Counted from the first letter of the stretch, positions 30,329 through 39,698 are shown. The stretch: 64,000 nt of DNA from Neobacillus endophyticus (GCF_013248975.1 NZ_JABRWH010000001.1:3244001-3308000); one strand, 5' to 3'. A program made the numbers and translations. The notes: generated by a model from the sequence alone, not told the origin.

Positions 30329-31054
30329 ATGTCAATTAAGTCAGATAACCGGCATTTATATTTACAAGTAATCGATCACCTAAAGCAGGATATTGAAAAG
30401 GGAGTATACAAACAAAAAGAAAAACTTCCTTCTGAATTTGATCTTGCAAAGCAGCTGGGTGTTAGCAGAGCAACTCTTCGTGAGGCGCTTCGCATCCTCG
30501 AAGAGGAAAATGTGATTATCCGGAGGCATGGTGTCGGTACATTTGTTAATGCCAAACCTTTATTTACATCTGGTATTGAACAATTGAATAGTGTCACTGA
30601 CATGATTAAACAAGCTGGTATGATTCCAGGGACTATTTTCTTAAGGTCATCCAAACAGGGTCCAACCGAAGAGGATGTTCGTCGTTTCTCATGTTCTGTT
30701 TCCGAGGAAATAGTGGTAATTGAGAGGGTAAGAACCGCGAATGGTGAACCTGTCGTTTATTGTATCGATAAGGTCCCAGAACACATTTTGCCTGAAACCT
30801 TTTCCCATAAAGAAGAATCAATCTTCAACATATTGGATGAGGAGGCAAATCGCCGAATTACATATGCAGTTGCCCAAATAGAGCCTATTGGTTATCACGA
30901 GAAAATTTCCCCGATTCTTGAATGTGATCCTGAGACTGCATTATTGGTATTAAAACAAATGCATTTCGATGAAATGGATGAACCCATCTTATATTCGGTA
31001 AACTATTTTAAAGCAGATAAATTTAGTTTTCATGTTTTAAGAAAACGCGTATAG
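30329..31054 (+). CDS. ymfC: GntR-family regulator, HutC/UTRA type (YmfC-like)
   Basis: A 241-aa transcription regulator. The winged helix (about 8-75) shows [43 protein letters not shown], the GntR signature. The C-terminal UTRA effector domain (about 95-235) has [12 protein letters not shown] and [20 protein letters not shown]. It resembles B. subtilis YmfC and follows spoIIIE as there. Next to it here is a nucleoside ABC transporter operon, its probable target. The effector is unknown; a nucleoside or derived metabolite is a guess. Confidence 0.9.
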   Translation: MSIKSDNRHLYLQVIDHLKQDIEKGVYKQKEKLPSEFDLAKQLGVSRATLREALRILEEENVIIRRHGVGTFVNAKPLFTSGIEQLNSVTDMIKQAGMIPGTIFLRSSKQGPTEEDVRRFSCSVSEEIVVIERVRTANGEPVVYCIDKVPEHILPETFSHKEESIFNILDEEANRRITYAVAQIEPIGYHEKISPILECDPETALLVLKQMHFDEMDEPILYSVNYFKADKFSFHVLRKRV

Positions 31055-31071
31055 TTTTCTTATATAAGTTT

Positions 31072-31085
31072 TGAAAACGATACCA
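31072..31085 (+). promoter_or_regulatory. Candidate cre (CcpA) site
   Basis: TGAAAACGATACCA fits the consensus TGnAAnCGnWnnCW at every fixed position. It lies between the GntR gene and the BMP lipoprotein gene, pointing to carbon catabolite control of the transporter. CcpA binding is inferred. Confidence 0.55.
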
Positions 31086-31139
31086 TTCCTTGCTTGAAGC
31101 ATTTCTACTATCAAACAATATTTCATAGGGGGTCAAACC

Positions 31140-32240
31140 ATGAAAAAGCGTAATTTTGGATTAGCTATATCGCTTGTCCTTGCAGCTGGAACACTTTTAG
31201 GTGCGTGTGGTAAAACTAACAATAACACTGCTCCAACGAATAAGGATAACAAAAAATCTTTTTCTGTTGGAATGGTAACAGATGTTGGCGGAATTGATGA
31301 TAAATCTTTTAACCAATCCGCTTGGCAAGGTCTTCAAGAGTTTGGAAAAGACAACAATATGCAAAAAGGCAAGGGTGGTTATGACTACCTTCAATCACAA
31401 TCTGATGCTGACTATGCCACAAACTTGAACACTTTAGCACATCAAGGATTTAACTTGGTATATGGTATTGGATTCATGATGTCAAAAGATGTTGATAAGA
31501 TTGCAAAACAAATTCCAAGCACTAAATTTGCTATCGTTGATGACGTAGTTAATGAACCAAACGTTGCTAGTATCCTATTTAAAGAAAATGAAGGATCATT
31601 CTTAGCTGGTGTTGCTGCAGGCTTAACAACAAAATCAAACAAAATCGGCTTTATCGGCGGTATGGAAAGTGCTGTTATTGAGCGCTTTGAATCTGGTTTT
31701 GTTGCAGGTGTAAAAGCATCTAATCCAAAAGCAACTGTTGACATTCAATATGCGGCAAGCTTTACAGATGCTGCTAAAGGTCAAGCTATTGCTTCTAGAA
31801 TGTACTCTTCAGGTGATGATGTAGTCTTTGCTGCTGCAGGTGCAACTGGTAACGGTTTATTTAAGGAAGCACGTGACCGCAAAGCAAAAAATCCAAGCCA
31901 AGCAATTTGGGCAATTGGTGTTGACTCTGACCAGAGCGCAGAAGGCGTTGTAACAGCTGGTGGAAAACAAACAAATATTGTCATTACTTCTTCTATGAAG
32001 CGTGTAGATAATGCAGTTAAAGACCTTTCTACAAAAACAATGAATGGTCAGTTCCCTGGCGGAAAAACAACAACTTATGGTTTAGCTGAAGACGGTGTTG
32101 GTCTTGCTCCAATCAATCCAGATGATCCTGCAAAAGCAGCGATTGAAAAAGCTGTAAGCGATTGGTCAGCTAAAATTAAATCTGGTTCTTTAAAAGTTCC
32201 ATCAACTCGTAAAGAATTAGCAACTTTCAAAGCACAATAA
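31140..32240 (+). CDS. BMP family lipoprotein, nucleoside-binding (NupN-like)
   Basis: A substrate-binding lipoprotein of a nucleoside ABC importer. It has a signal peptide with lipobox LLGAC (cysteine at residue 23), a linker rich in N/T/K, then the BMP/PnrA domain starting FSVGMVTDVGGIDDKSFNQSAWQGL and including FIGGMESAVIERFESGFVAGV. At 366 aa it is close to NupN of B. subtilis (guanosine uptake). Codon usage looks optimised (many AAA/GAA, GCT and GGT), suggesting high expression. The ATPase and two permeases follow after a 200-bp gap with a stabiliser-like hairpin. Confidence 0.9.
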   Translation: MKKRNFGLAISLVLAAGTLLGACGKTNNNTAPTNKDNKKSFSVGMVTDVGGIDDKSFNQSAWQGLQEFGKDNNMQKGKGGYDYLQSQSDADYATNLNTLAHQGFNLVYGIGFMMSKDVDKIAKQIPSTKFAIVDDVVNEPNVASILFKENEGSFLAGVAAGLTTKSNKIGFIGGMESAVIERFESGFVAGVKASNPKATVDIQYAASFTDAAKGQAIASRMYSSGDDVVFAAAGATGNGLFKEARDRKAKNPSQAIWAIGVDSDQSAEGVVTAGGKQTNIVITSSMKRVDNAVKDLSTKTMNGQFPGGKTTTYGLAEDGVGLAPINPDDPAKAAIEKAVSDWSAKIKSGSLKVPSTRKELATFKAQ

Positions 32241-32253
32241 TAGTGGCGTTGAA

Positions 32254-32292
32254 AATGAGGATGAGCGGGCACAACCTGCCCCCTCCCTCATT
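32254..32292 (+). other. Intercistronic hairpin after the lipoprotein gene
   Basis: Outer arms AATGAGG (32254-32260) and CCTCATT (32286-32292) and inner arms GGGCA and TGCCC (loop CAACC). There is no T tract. It probably protects the upstream lipoprotein mRNA 3' end, which would allow binding protein in excess over permease. Confidence 0.5.
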
Positions 32293-32378
32293 AATAAATA
32301 TAAAATCTTAATTGAAGAGCAGAAAAATTCCGCTTTTCACTTAGGATTTTAAAAAAGCTTTTTTTTTAAAACTTATAA

Positions 32379-32389
32379 AGGTCTGACCT
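32379..32389. promoter_or_regulatory. GGTCTGACC palindrome upstream of the ABC ATPase gene
   Basis: AGGTC-T-GACCT, a perfect 11-bp palindrome 52 bp before the ATPase start. It shares AGGTCTGA with the inverted repeat ahead of the GntR gene and could be the same regulator's site. Confidence 0.45.
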
Positions 32390-32440
32390 CTTACTACTTA
32401 GTAAACTTACTTTTTATACTTTTAAGGGAAGTGAGAAAAG

Positions 32441-33976
32441 ATGGAATATGTAATTGAAATGCTAAATATCCGCAAAGAATTTGGGAATTTTGTTGCGAAC
32501 GATAATATTACCCTTCAATTAAAAAAGGGGGAAATCCATGCTTTGCTTGGAGAAAACGGTGCAGGGAAATCCACATTAATGAATGTTCTCTTTGGTTTGT
32601 ACCAACCAGAGCAGGGTGAGATCCGCGTTAAAGGGAAACCTGTTAAAATTTCAAATCCTAATATAGCAAATGAACTTGGAATTGGAATGGTTCACCAGCA
32701 CTTTATGCTTGTTGAGAAATTTACAGTTACAGAAAATATTATCCTAGGAAAAGAAATCACAAGCGGTGGTAGAATAAACCTGAAAAAAGCGGAACAAGAA
32801 GTACGAGAAATTTCTGAACGATATGGTCTGGCTGTAGACCCGCAAGCAAAAATTTCTGATATTTCTGTTGGAATGCAGCAAAGGGTAGAAATTTTAAAAA
32901 CGTTATACCGTGGTGCAGAAATTCTAATCTTTGATGAACCGACAGCCGTTTTAACACCACAAGAGATTGAAGAATTAATGCAAATCTTGAAAACGCTTAT
33001 TAAAGAGGGCAAATCCATCATTCTCATTACACATAAATTGAGGGAAATTATGGAAGTTGCCGACCGTTGTACTGTAATCCGCAAAGGAAAAGGGATCGGA
33101 ACTGTAAATGTTAGTGAAACAAATCCAAACGAACTTGCCAGCCTTATGGTTGGACGCGAGGTTGTATTTAAGACGGAGAAAAAACCGTCAGAGCCGAAGC
33201 AAGAAGTATTGGAAATAAAAGATTTAGTAGTGAAAGATGCCCGAGGTGTAACTGCAGTTAATAGTTTGGATTTAACTGTACGTGCAGGTGAAATTGTTGG
33301 TATCGCTGGTGTCGATGGCAATGGGCAATCAGAACTGATTGAAGCAATCACGGGTTTAAGGAAATCAGTAAATGGCAGCATCAAATTAAATGGTAAAGAA
33401 TTATTTGGTTTGTCACCGCGTAAAATTACGGAATCAGGCGTGGGACATATACCTCAAGATAGACATAAGCACGGGCTTGTATTAAACTATCCGATTGCTG
33501 AAAATATGGTATTACAAACTTATTACAAGAAACCGTTTTCAAAAAATGGAATTTTAAATTTCAAAGAAATTTACAGTAAAGCTAAGAAATTAATTGAAGA
33601 GTTTGATGTAAGGACACCGAGTGAATATACATTGGCAAGAGCTCTTTCTGGGGGAAATCAGCAAAAAGCGATTATCGGACGTGAAGTGGATCGTGATCCA
33701 GATCTTTTGATTGCAGCTCAGCCGACAAGGGGACTTGATGTAGGAGCCATTGAGTTTATTCATAAACGCTTAATTGAACAACGTGATAATGGAAAAGCTG
33801 TATTACTTATTTCATTTGAACTGGATGAAATCATGAATGTCAGCGATCGTATTGCCGTCATCTATGAGGGAAAAATAGTAGCGATCGTTAATCCGAGAGA
33901 AACGTCTGAACAAGAACTTGGATTATTAATGGCAGGTTCGAATAGTAAAGAAGCGGGGGAAGGAACACATGTCTAA
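32441..33976 (+). CDS. Nucleoside ABC transporter ATP-binding protein (NupO-like)
   Basis: A 511-aa double-ATPase subunit, as in ribose and nucleoside importers. The first domain has Walker A GENGAGKST (about 37-45), signature ISVGMQQRVEIL and Walker B ILIFDEPTAVLT. The second has a degenerate Walker A (GVDGNGQSE), signature LSGGNQQKA and LLIAAQPTRGLD in place of a normal Walker B, typical of this subfamily. It overlaps the first permease gene by 8 bases. It most resembles NupO; the substrate is probably purine nucleosides. Confidence 0.92.
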   Translation: MEYVIEMLNIRKEFGNFVANDNITLQLKKGEIHALLGENGAGKSTLMNVLFGLYQPEQGEIRVKGKPVKISNPNIANELGIGMVHQHFMLVEKFTVTENIILGKEITSGGRINLKKAEQEVREISERYGLAVDPQAKISDISVGMQQRVEILKTLYRGAEILIFDEPTAVLTPQEIEELMQILKTLIKEGKSIILITHKLREIMEVADRCTVIRKGKGIGTVNVSETNPNELASLMVGREVVFKTEKKPSEPKQEVLEIKDLVVKDARGVTAVNSLDLTVRAGEIVGIAGVDGNGQSELIEAITGLRKSVNGSIKLNGKELFGLSPRKITESGVGHIPQDRHKHGLVLNYPIAENMVLQTYYKKPFSKNGILNFKEIYSKAKKLIEEFDVRTPSEYTLARALSGGNQQKAIIGREVDRDPDLLIAAQPTRGLDVGAIEFIHKRLIEQRDNGKAVLLISFELDEIMNVSDRIAVIYEGKIVAIVNPRETSEQELGLLMAGSNSKEAGEGTHV

Positions 33977-35015
33977 ACGCTTTCAAAGTATTTTAACACC
34001 TATTATTGCGCTATTACTGGGGATAATAGTTGGAACGATTATTATGCTATGCACGGGTTATAACCCTGTAGCAGCCTTTACGGCTTTATGGGATGGAGCT
34101 TTCGGCAGTCCGTATTATTTTGGTGAGGTAGTTCGGCAGGTTACACCATATATTCTAGCAGGTCTTGCTGTTGCCTTTGCTTTCCGTGTCGGATTATTTA
34201 ACATTGGGGTTGAAGGACAATTTTTAGTAGGATGGCTTGCATCTGTTTGGGTAGGACTTGCTTTCCACCTTCCAAAATTTATTCACTTGCCACTTGCTAT
34301 TTTAGCGTCCATTGTCGCAGGTGCACTCTGGGCCTATATTCCAGGATTACTAAAAGCACGTTTTCGTGTACACGAAGTTATTGTTACGATCATGATGAAC
34401 TACACAGCATTGTATGTTTGCAATAGTATTATTCAAAATGTAATTACAAATGGACAAGAAAGAACACCGAATATACCGGATTCTGCATCTCTTGCTTCAC
34501 CATTTCTGCAAAGCTTAACACAATATTCTCGTTTACACTGGGGAATTTTCTTAGCTATTATTTGTTGTTTTATCATGTGGTTTTTGTTGGAAAAAACAAC
34601 TCGTGGGTATGAGTTACGTGCAGTAGGATATAATCAAGATGCTGCACATTATGCCGGAATGAGTGTTAATAAAAACATCATTCTGTCTATGGTCATCTCT
34701 GGTGCTTTTGCCGGGCTGGCAGGTGCAATGGAAGGCTTAGGAACATTTGGATATATTGCAATAAAAAGCTCCTTTACCGGCGTTGGATTTAACGGGATTG
34801 CCGTTGCGTTACTTGGAGGAAACACAGCAATCGGAGTTTTCTTCGCAGCTTTACTTTTTGGAGCCCTAGAAGTAGGTTCATTAAATATGCCGCTTGAAGC
34901 AGGTGTACCAAACGAGCTTGTAGATATCATTATTGCTTTAATTGTGTTCTTCGTAGCATCAAGTTACATTATTCGCTGGTTTCTTGAACGGATTAGTAAA
35001 AAGGAGGCGAAGTAA
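33969..35015 (+). CDS. Nucleoside ABC transporter permease (NupP-like)
   Basis: A 348-aa integral membrane permease of the BPD_transp_2 (ribose/nucleoside) family with about eight to ten hydrophobic segments. Typical motifs are FRVGLFNIGVEGQFLVGWLAS and FNGIAVALLGGNTAIGVFFAALLFGALEVG. It overlaps the ATPase gene by 8 bases and is followed directly by the second permease, with AGGAGG just before the stop. Confidence 0.93.
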   Translation: MSKRFQSILTPIIALLLGIIVGTIIMLCTGYNPVAAFTALWDGAFGSPYYFGEVVRQVTPYILAGLAVAFAFRVGLFNIGVEGQFLVGWLASVWVGLAFHLPKFIHLPLAILASIVAGALWAYIPGLLKARFRVHEVIVTIMMNYTALYVCNSIIQNVITNGQERTPNIPDSASLASPFLQSLTQYSRLHWGIFLAIICCFIMWFLLEKTTRGYELRAVGYNQDAAHYAGMSVNKNIILSMVISGAFAGLAGAMEGLGTFGYIAIKSSFTGVGFNGIAVALLGGNTAIGVFFAALLFGALEVGSLNMPLEAGVPNELVDIIIALIVFFVASSYIIRWFLERISKKEAK

Positions 35016-35975
35016 ATGAGCTTCATGGAAATATTAATGATCATCGTTCCTTCCACATTACTATGGGCAGCTCCTCTTGTTTTTACAGCATTAGGCGGTG
35101 TTTTCTCGGAGCGCTCCGGCGTAGTCAATATTGGACTAGAAGGTTTGATGTGGGTTGGGGCATTTACTTCCATTGTTTTTAATTTAACGTTTGCTCACAC
35201 TTTTGGTGCCGCTACTCCTTGGATTTCATTATTAGTAGCGATGATTGCCAGTGCAGTATTTTCACTCCTTCATGCCGTTGCGGCTATTACCTTTAGAGCA
35301 GATCATACTGTATCAGGTGTTGCAATCAACTTATTAGCAACGGGAATCACGACATTCCTAGTAAAATTTATTTACAACAAAGGTGAAACAGATATCATTC
35401 AGCAAAGTTTTAACAAAATTGATATTCCTGTTCTAAAGAATATTCCAGTTATTGGGCCAATTTTCTTTCAAAACACTTATTGGGTTTCATATCTAGCCAT
35501 AATAGTTGCGTTTATTGCTTGGTATATTATTTACAAAACACCATTTGGATTAAGACTACGTTCTGTAGGTGAACATCCAATGGCAGCAGATACGATGGGA
35601 ATTAACGTAACAAAAATGCGTTATATTGGCGTCATACTATCAGGGGCTCTTGGGGGAATTGGCGGCGGTGTATACGCAGAAGCAATTTCTTCTAACTTCA
35701 GTCATGCAACGATCAGTGGTCAAGGTTTCATGGCACTTGCAGCGATGATTTTTGGTAAATGGCATCCGCTTGGTGCCATGGGGGCAGCCGTCTTCTTTGG
35801 TTTTGCTCAAAGTTTAAGTATCATTGGCTCCAGCTTGCCAGGATTAAAATCCATTCCAAGCGTGTATTTGCTAATTGCTCCATATGTGCTGACAATTCTG
35901 GCATTAACAGGATTTATCGGCCGTGCTGAAGCACCAAAAGCGGATGGTGTCCATTATATTAAAGGAAGCCGTTAA
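35016..35975 (+). CDS. Nucleoside ABC transporter permease (NupQ-like)
   Basis: A 319-aa second permease of the same importer, paralogous to its neighbour (FSERSGVVNIGLEGLMWVGAF; GQGFMALAAMIFGKWHPLGAMGAAVFFGFAQSL). Its ATG follows the upstream stop codon without a gap. A terminator with a T run ends the operon 15 bp after the gene. Confidence 0.93.
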   Translation: MSFMEILMIIVPSTLLWAAPLVFTALGGVFSERSGVVNIGLEGLMWVGAFTSIVFNLTFAHTFGAATPWISLLVAMIASAVFSLLHAVAAITFRADHTVSGVAINLLATGITTFLVKFIYNKGETDIIQQSFNKIDIPVLKNIPVIGPIFFQNTYWVSYLAIIVAFIAWYIIYKTPFGLRLRSVGEHPMAADTMGINVTKMRYIGVILSGALGGIGGGVYAEAISSNFSHATISGQGFMALAAMIFGKWHPLGAMGAAVFFGFAQSLSIIGSSLPGLKSIPSVYLLIAPYVLTILALTGFIGRAEAPKADGVHYIKGSR

Positions 35976-35989
35976 TTCAATATTTGTTT

Positions 35990-36025
35990 AAAAGAACTCT
36001 CAATGTCATTGAGGGTTCTTTTTTG
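35990..36025 (+). terminator. Terminator after the nucleoside transporter operon
   Basis: AAAAGAACTCTCAAT and ATTGAGGGTTCTTTT pair along 15 bp (one wobble) with a 3-base loop, then TT. Confidence 0.9.
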
Positions 36026-36108
36026 GCTGATAGGAAAGTTTAACTTTCCTATCAGCCATAAGTGCAACTACGCTTTTGTCTTTGCCCTTGCGGGGCACCA
36101 GTCGGCGT
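36024..36108. repeat. Structured intergenic element: 35-bp palindrome plus GC-rich stem
   Basis: Arms of 17 bp (TGGCTGATAGGAAAGTT at 36024-36040 and its complement at 36042-36058) are separated by a single T. A second segment follows with ACGC (36070-36073) and GCGT (36105-36108) around GCCC and GGGC. It starts at the end of the operon terminator and has no coding potential. It looks like a dispersed intergenic repeat or an extra 3' structure; copies elsewhere cannot be checked here. Confidence 0.6.
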
Positions 36109-36252
36109 GTTTTCTTTATAGTTAAAACTTGAAATGTACAGGTAAGGAAAATTATAGTAAGAAGTATAGGTTTATTATGAAAGGAAAAAAATATAAAGAA
36201 TAATATTTACATACTATATGGTAAGGTCTTTTTTTAATAAGGAGGAATGCAG

Positions 36253-37533
36253 ATGACCGCACCCGAAGAAAAAATATCGGAAATGCAGGGATACAAGCTT
36301 CATGTAGTAGAAACTGCTAAGTACAAAACAAACACAATTGTTTGGAGAATGAAATCACCGTTAACAAAAGATGACGTGACGAAAAGAGCACTTCTCCCGC
36401 AAGTGATGCAGGCGAATTCCGCAAAGCACCCTACGACACCAGAACTTCGCTCTTATTTGGATGATTTATATGGGGCGACACTATATGTGGACTTGGCAAA
36501 AAAAGGTGAATACCATGTAATCAGTTTTTTAATAGAAATTGCCAATGAGAAGTTTTTAAGTGACCATAATCCTTTATTAAAAAAAGGATTTGAACTTTTA
36601 GCAGAAATTTTAACAAAGCCAAATGTATCTGGTCATGCCTTTGACAAGGATACTGTTGAAAAAGAAAAAAGGACACAAAAGCAAAGGATTCAATCAGTTT
36701 TTGATGATAAAATGCGTTATTCTAATATCCGCCTAATTGAAGAAATGTGTAAGGGGGAGCCATATTCACTCCAGGTTAATGGTGAAGCCGAGGCTGTTGA
36801 TGCCATTACACCTGAAAATTTATATGAATATTATCAAAAAGCATTTCAAGAAGATGAAATGGATTTGTATGTTGTCGGCGATGTTAAAGAGGAAGATGTA
36901 AAAAAACTAGCATCCGAGCTTCTTCAATTCAATCACCGCACGCCAAAAAAAGCCGTATCAGAAGAAATACAAAAAAAACAAGAAGTTCATGAAGTAAAAG
37001 AAGAACAAGAAATTAAACAAGGAAAATTGAATATTGGTTATCGCACAAATATTGTATACGGGGAACCAGAGTATTTTACTCTACAAGTATTTAATGGTAT
37101 ATTCGGTGGTTTTTCCCACTCTAAGCTTTTTATCAATGTGCGTGAAAAAGCCAGTCTCGCCTATTATGCCGCTAGCAGACTGGAAAGTCATAAAGGTTTA
37201 ATGATGGTTATGTCGGGGATTGAGAGCAAAAATTACGAAAAAGCGGTGGGGATCATTTATGAGCAAATGGAGGCCATGAAAAAAGGGGATTTTACAGATC
37301 AGGAGCTTGAACAAACCAAAGCTGTCATTCAAAATCAAATCCTCGAAACAATCGATACCGCTAAAGGTTTAATTGAGGTCTTATATCATAATGTTGTGGC
37401 TTGTACCGAAATCCAATTGGAAACGTGGATTTCTGAAATGCAAAAAGCAACAAAAGAAGAAATTGTAAAGGTTGCCAATAAAATTGAATTGGATACGATT
37501 TATTTCTTAACGGGAATGGAGGCGGGCAAATAA
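36253..37533 (+). CDS. ymfF: M16-like peptidase homologue YmfF (no zinc motif)
   Basis: A 426-aa M16-fold protein without the HxxEH zinc motif; the corresponding region reads TPELRSYLDDLYGATLY. It is probably the non-catalytic partner of the following YmfH, as in heterodimeric processing peptidases. I use ATG 36253, because AAGGAGG abuts the ATG at 36247. Its stop shares one base with the ymfH start, so the two are translationally coupled. Confidence 0.9.
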   Translation: MTAPEEKISEMQGYKLHVVETAKYKTNTIVWRMKSPLTKDDVTKRALLPQVMQANSAKHPTTPELRSYLDDLYGATLYVDLAKKGEYHVISFLIEIANEKFLSDHNPLLKKGFELLAEILTKPNVSGHAFDKDTVEKEKRTQKQRIQSVFDDKMRYSNIRLIEEMCKGEPYSLQVNGEAEAVDAITPENLYEYYQKAFQEDEMDLYVVGDVKEEDVKKLASELLQFNHRTPKKAVSEEIQKKQEVHEVKEEQEIKQGKLNIGYRTNIVYGEPEYFTLQVFNGIFGGFSHSKLFINVREKASLAYYAASRLESHKGLMMVMSGIESKNYEKAVGIIYEQMEAMKKGDFTDQELEQTKAVIQNQILETIDTAKGLIEVLYHNVVACTEIQLETWISEMQKATKEEIVKVANKIELDTIYFLTGMEAGK

Positions 37534-38822
37534 TGGAGAAAATTAATTTTGACCAGCTTCAAGAAGAGCTTTATCATGAGAAACTGCCGAATGGACTACA
37601 GGTTTACATTTTACCGAAAAAAGGCTTTAACAAAACGTATGCTACTTTTACAACAAAATATGGTTCGGTAGATAATACTTTTGTTCCGCTCGCAAAAGAT
37701 GAATATGTTAAGGTTCCCGACGGTATCGCTCATTTTTTAGAGCATAAATTATTTGAAAAGGAAGATGGAGATGTTTTTCAGCAGTTTTCAAGACAGGGAG
37801 CTTCGGCAAACGCCTTTACTTCCTTTACCAGGACGGCTTATCTCTTTTCCAGTACAAATGATGTCGAAAAAAATCTCGAAACATTGATTGATTTTGTTCA
37901 AGATCCTTATTTTTCTGAAAAAACAGTAGAAAAGGAAAAAGGCATCATTGGGCAGGAAATTACCATGTACGATGATAATCCGGATTGGCGCTTATATTTT
38001 GGACTTATCCAAAATTTATATCAAAACCATCCGGTTAAAATTGATATTGCCGGTACGATTGAATCTATTTCGCATATAACTAAAGATTGGCTGTACGAAT
38101 GCTACAATACGTTCTATCATCCAAGTAATATGCTGTTGTTTATTGTTGGACCTGTTGAACCTGAGCAGATCATGAAGCAAATACGGGACAATCAAGCTAA
38201 AAAAGATTATAAAGATATGCCTGAAATTAAGCGGAAATTCCCTGAAGAACCAGAACAAGCAGCTGAGAAAAAACAAGTGCTGCAAATGAACGTACAGACA
38301 TCTAAATGTTTATTAGGGATTAAGGCTATTCACATTAATCAAACAGGCGAAGAAATGCTGAAAAACGAATTAACTATGAATGTGCTTTTGGATCTTCTTT
38401 TTGGAAGAAGTTCAAAGCATTATGATCAACTTTATAATGATGGTTTGGTTGATGAAACATTTTCTTATGATTATACGCAGGAGCAGGGGTTTGGTTTTGC
38501 CATGGTTGGAGGGGATACAAATGATCCTGATCAACTGGCATCACGTCTAGAAGAAATCTTGCTTTCAGCAAAAAATGAAAATGCCTTCACAGAAGATCAA
38601 TTAGATCGGGCCAAAAAGAAAAAAATTGGAGCATTTTTACGAGCTATCAATTCACCAGAATATATTGCCAACCAATTTACCCGCTATGCTTTTAATGAAA
38701 TGAATCTATTCGATGTTGTTCCGACATTGGAAAAAATTACGTTAAAAGACGTACAGTCTCTAGCTGGAGAATTAATGGAAAAAGAGCGTTTTTCCGTTTG
38801 TCAGGTAGTGCCTAAAAAGTAA
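37533..38822 (+). CDS. ymfH: M16 zinc peptidase YmfH
   Basis: A 429-aa insulinase-family peptidase with an intact inverted zinc motif HFLEH (about 70-74) and the downstream glutamate region (KEKGIIGQEITMYDDNPDW). It forms a pair with the inactive homologue YmfF encoded just upstream, as in the B. subtilis ymf cluster. The substrate is unknown. A terminator follows. Confidence 0.92.
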   Translation: MEKINFDQLQEELYHEKLPNGLQVYILPKKGFNKTYATFTTKYGSVDNTFVPLAKDEYVKVPDGIAHFLEHKLFEKEDGDVFQQFSRQGASANAFTSFTRTAYLFSSTNDVEKNLETLIDFVQDPYFSEKTVEKEKGIIGQEITMYDDNPDWRLYFGLIQNLYQNHPVKIDIAGTIESISHITKDWLYECYNTFYHPSNMLLFIVGPVEPEQIMKQIRDNQAKKDYKDMPEIKRKFPEEPEQAAEKKQVLQMNVQTSKCLLGIKAIHINQTGEEMLKNELTMNVLLDLLFGRSSKHYDQLYNDGLVDETFSYDYTQEQGFGFAMVGGDTNDPDQLASRLEEILLSAKNENAFTEDQLDRAKKKKIGAFLRAINSPEYIANQFTRYAFNEMNLFDVVPTLEKITLKDVQSLAGELMEKERFSVCQVVPKK

Positions 38823-38834
38823 GGGTAGAAGAGC

Positions 38835-38862
38835 AAGCGCCGCTAGTTCCGGCGCTTTTTCT
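38835..38862 (+). terminator. Terminator after ymfH
   Basis: AAGCGCCG and CGGCGCTT stem with loop CTAGTTC, then TTT. Confidence 0.88.
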
Positions 38863-38902
38863 CCGTTGCATTTCATTGAACTTGAAAGAAAGAGTGGAAA
38901 AT

Positions 38903-39625
38903 ATGAAGAAATATGTTTTAATAACGGGAGCAAGTGGTGGAATCGGACAGGCGGTTGCCTATCATTTAGCCGAAAAAGGCTATCAATTATATTTGCACTA
39001 TCATAAAAATGAACAATCCGTCCAGAACTTAATGAAGAATCTTAACCGCTTTGGCGGTGAATATATTCCTGTTCAAGCTGATTTATCCAATCCTGATGGC
39101 TATAAAAAGTTGTGCTCACAAATTTTTTCTCTCGATGCGATTATTTATGGCAGCGGGACCAGCCACTATGGCTTGTTAATGGATCTTAAACAAGAGGAAG
39201 CAGAACAGCTGCTTCATATTCATGTTTTAAGCCCACTTATGTTAACGAAGGAACTTCTGCCGAAATTATTGGGAAAAGGATCCGGAAATATTATCCTTAT
39301 CACATCGATATGGGGGCAAACTGGGGCGGCATGTGAAGTAGCTTATTCGACGGTAAAGGGAGCTCAAATCTCCTTTGTAAAGTCTCTGAGTAAAGAATTA
39401 GCCCTGAACGGAATTCGAGTGAATGCCATTGCACCTGGTGCAGTAGAAACGAGGATGATGGAAGGATTTACACATGAAGAAATCGAACGAATAACCTTTG
39501 AAATACCAATGGGAAGATTGGGGAATCCAGAGGAAATTGCCAAAGGAGCCGCTTTTTTATTGTCTGATGAATCCAGTTATATGACTGGACAGGTTCTAGC
39601 GATAAATGGTGGCTGGTATACTTAA
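38903..39625 (+). CDS. ymfI: Short-chain dehydrogenase YmfI (EF-P 5-aminopentanone reductase)
   Basis: A 240-aa SDR enzyme. The NADP motif TGASGGIGQA is at about 8-17; the catalytic Ser and Tyr-x-x-x-Lys are in ITSIWGQTGAACEVAYSTVKGA. In B. subtilis YmfI finishes the EF-P lysine modification by reducing 5-aminopentanone to 5-aminopentanol; I assign that role by gene context and similarity. I use ATG 38903, with AGAGTGG 5 bases upstream; the in-frame TTG at 38876 has no ribosome site. Confidence 0.9.
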   Translation: MKKYVLITGASGGIGQAVAYHLAEKGYQLYLHYHKNEQSVQNLMKNLNRFGGEYIPVQADLSNPDGYKKLCSQIFSLDAIIYGSGTSHYGLLMDLKQEEAEQLLHIHVLSPLMLTKELLPKLLGKGSGNIILITSIWGQTGAACEVAYSTVKGAQISFVKSLSKELALNGIRVNAIAPGAVETRMMEGFTHEEIERITFEIPMGRLGNPEEIAKGAAFLLSDESSYMTGQVLAINGGWYT

Positions 39626-39667
39626 ATACTGCTCAAGCTTTTTTGTTGAAAAAATCATAAATCCTCG

Positions 39668-39698
39668 TGAATAGTACCCAGCATATTGACGCAAAATA
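39668..39698 (+). promoter_or_regulatory. Possible sigma-G promoter for ymfJ
   Basis: TGAATA (39668-39673), an 18-bp spacer and CAAAATA (39692-39698) resemble the forespore sigma-G pattern TGAATA-N17/18-CATACTA. The start point would sit about 11 bases before the ribosome site. A 9-bp inverted repeat, GAATAGTAC (39669-39677) and GTACTATTC (39704-39712), brackets the region. Confidence 0.5.

Noticed and set aside
31055..31139. Possible purine riboswitch before the nucleoside transporter
   Set aside because: The gap is only 85 bases and lacks the conserved purine aptamer core.
32692..33384. 230-aa antisense open frame inside the ABC ATPase gene
   Set aside because: It mirrors conserved ATPase coding sequence and is Ser/Thr/Ile-rich, as expected for a shadow frame.
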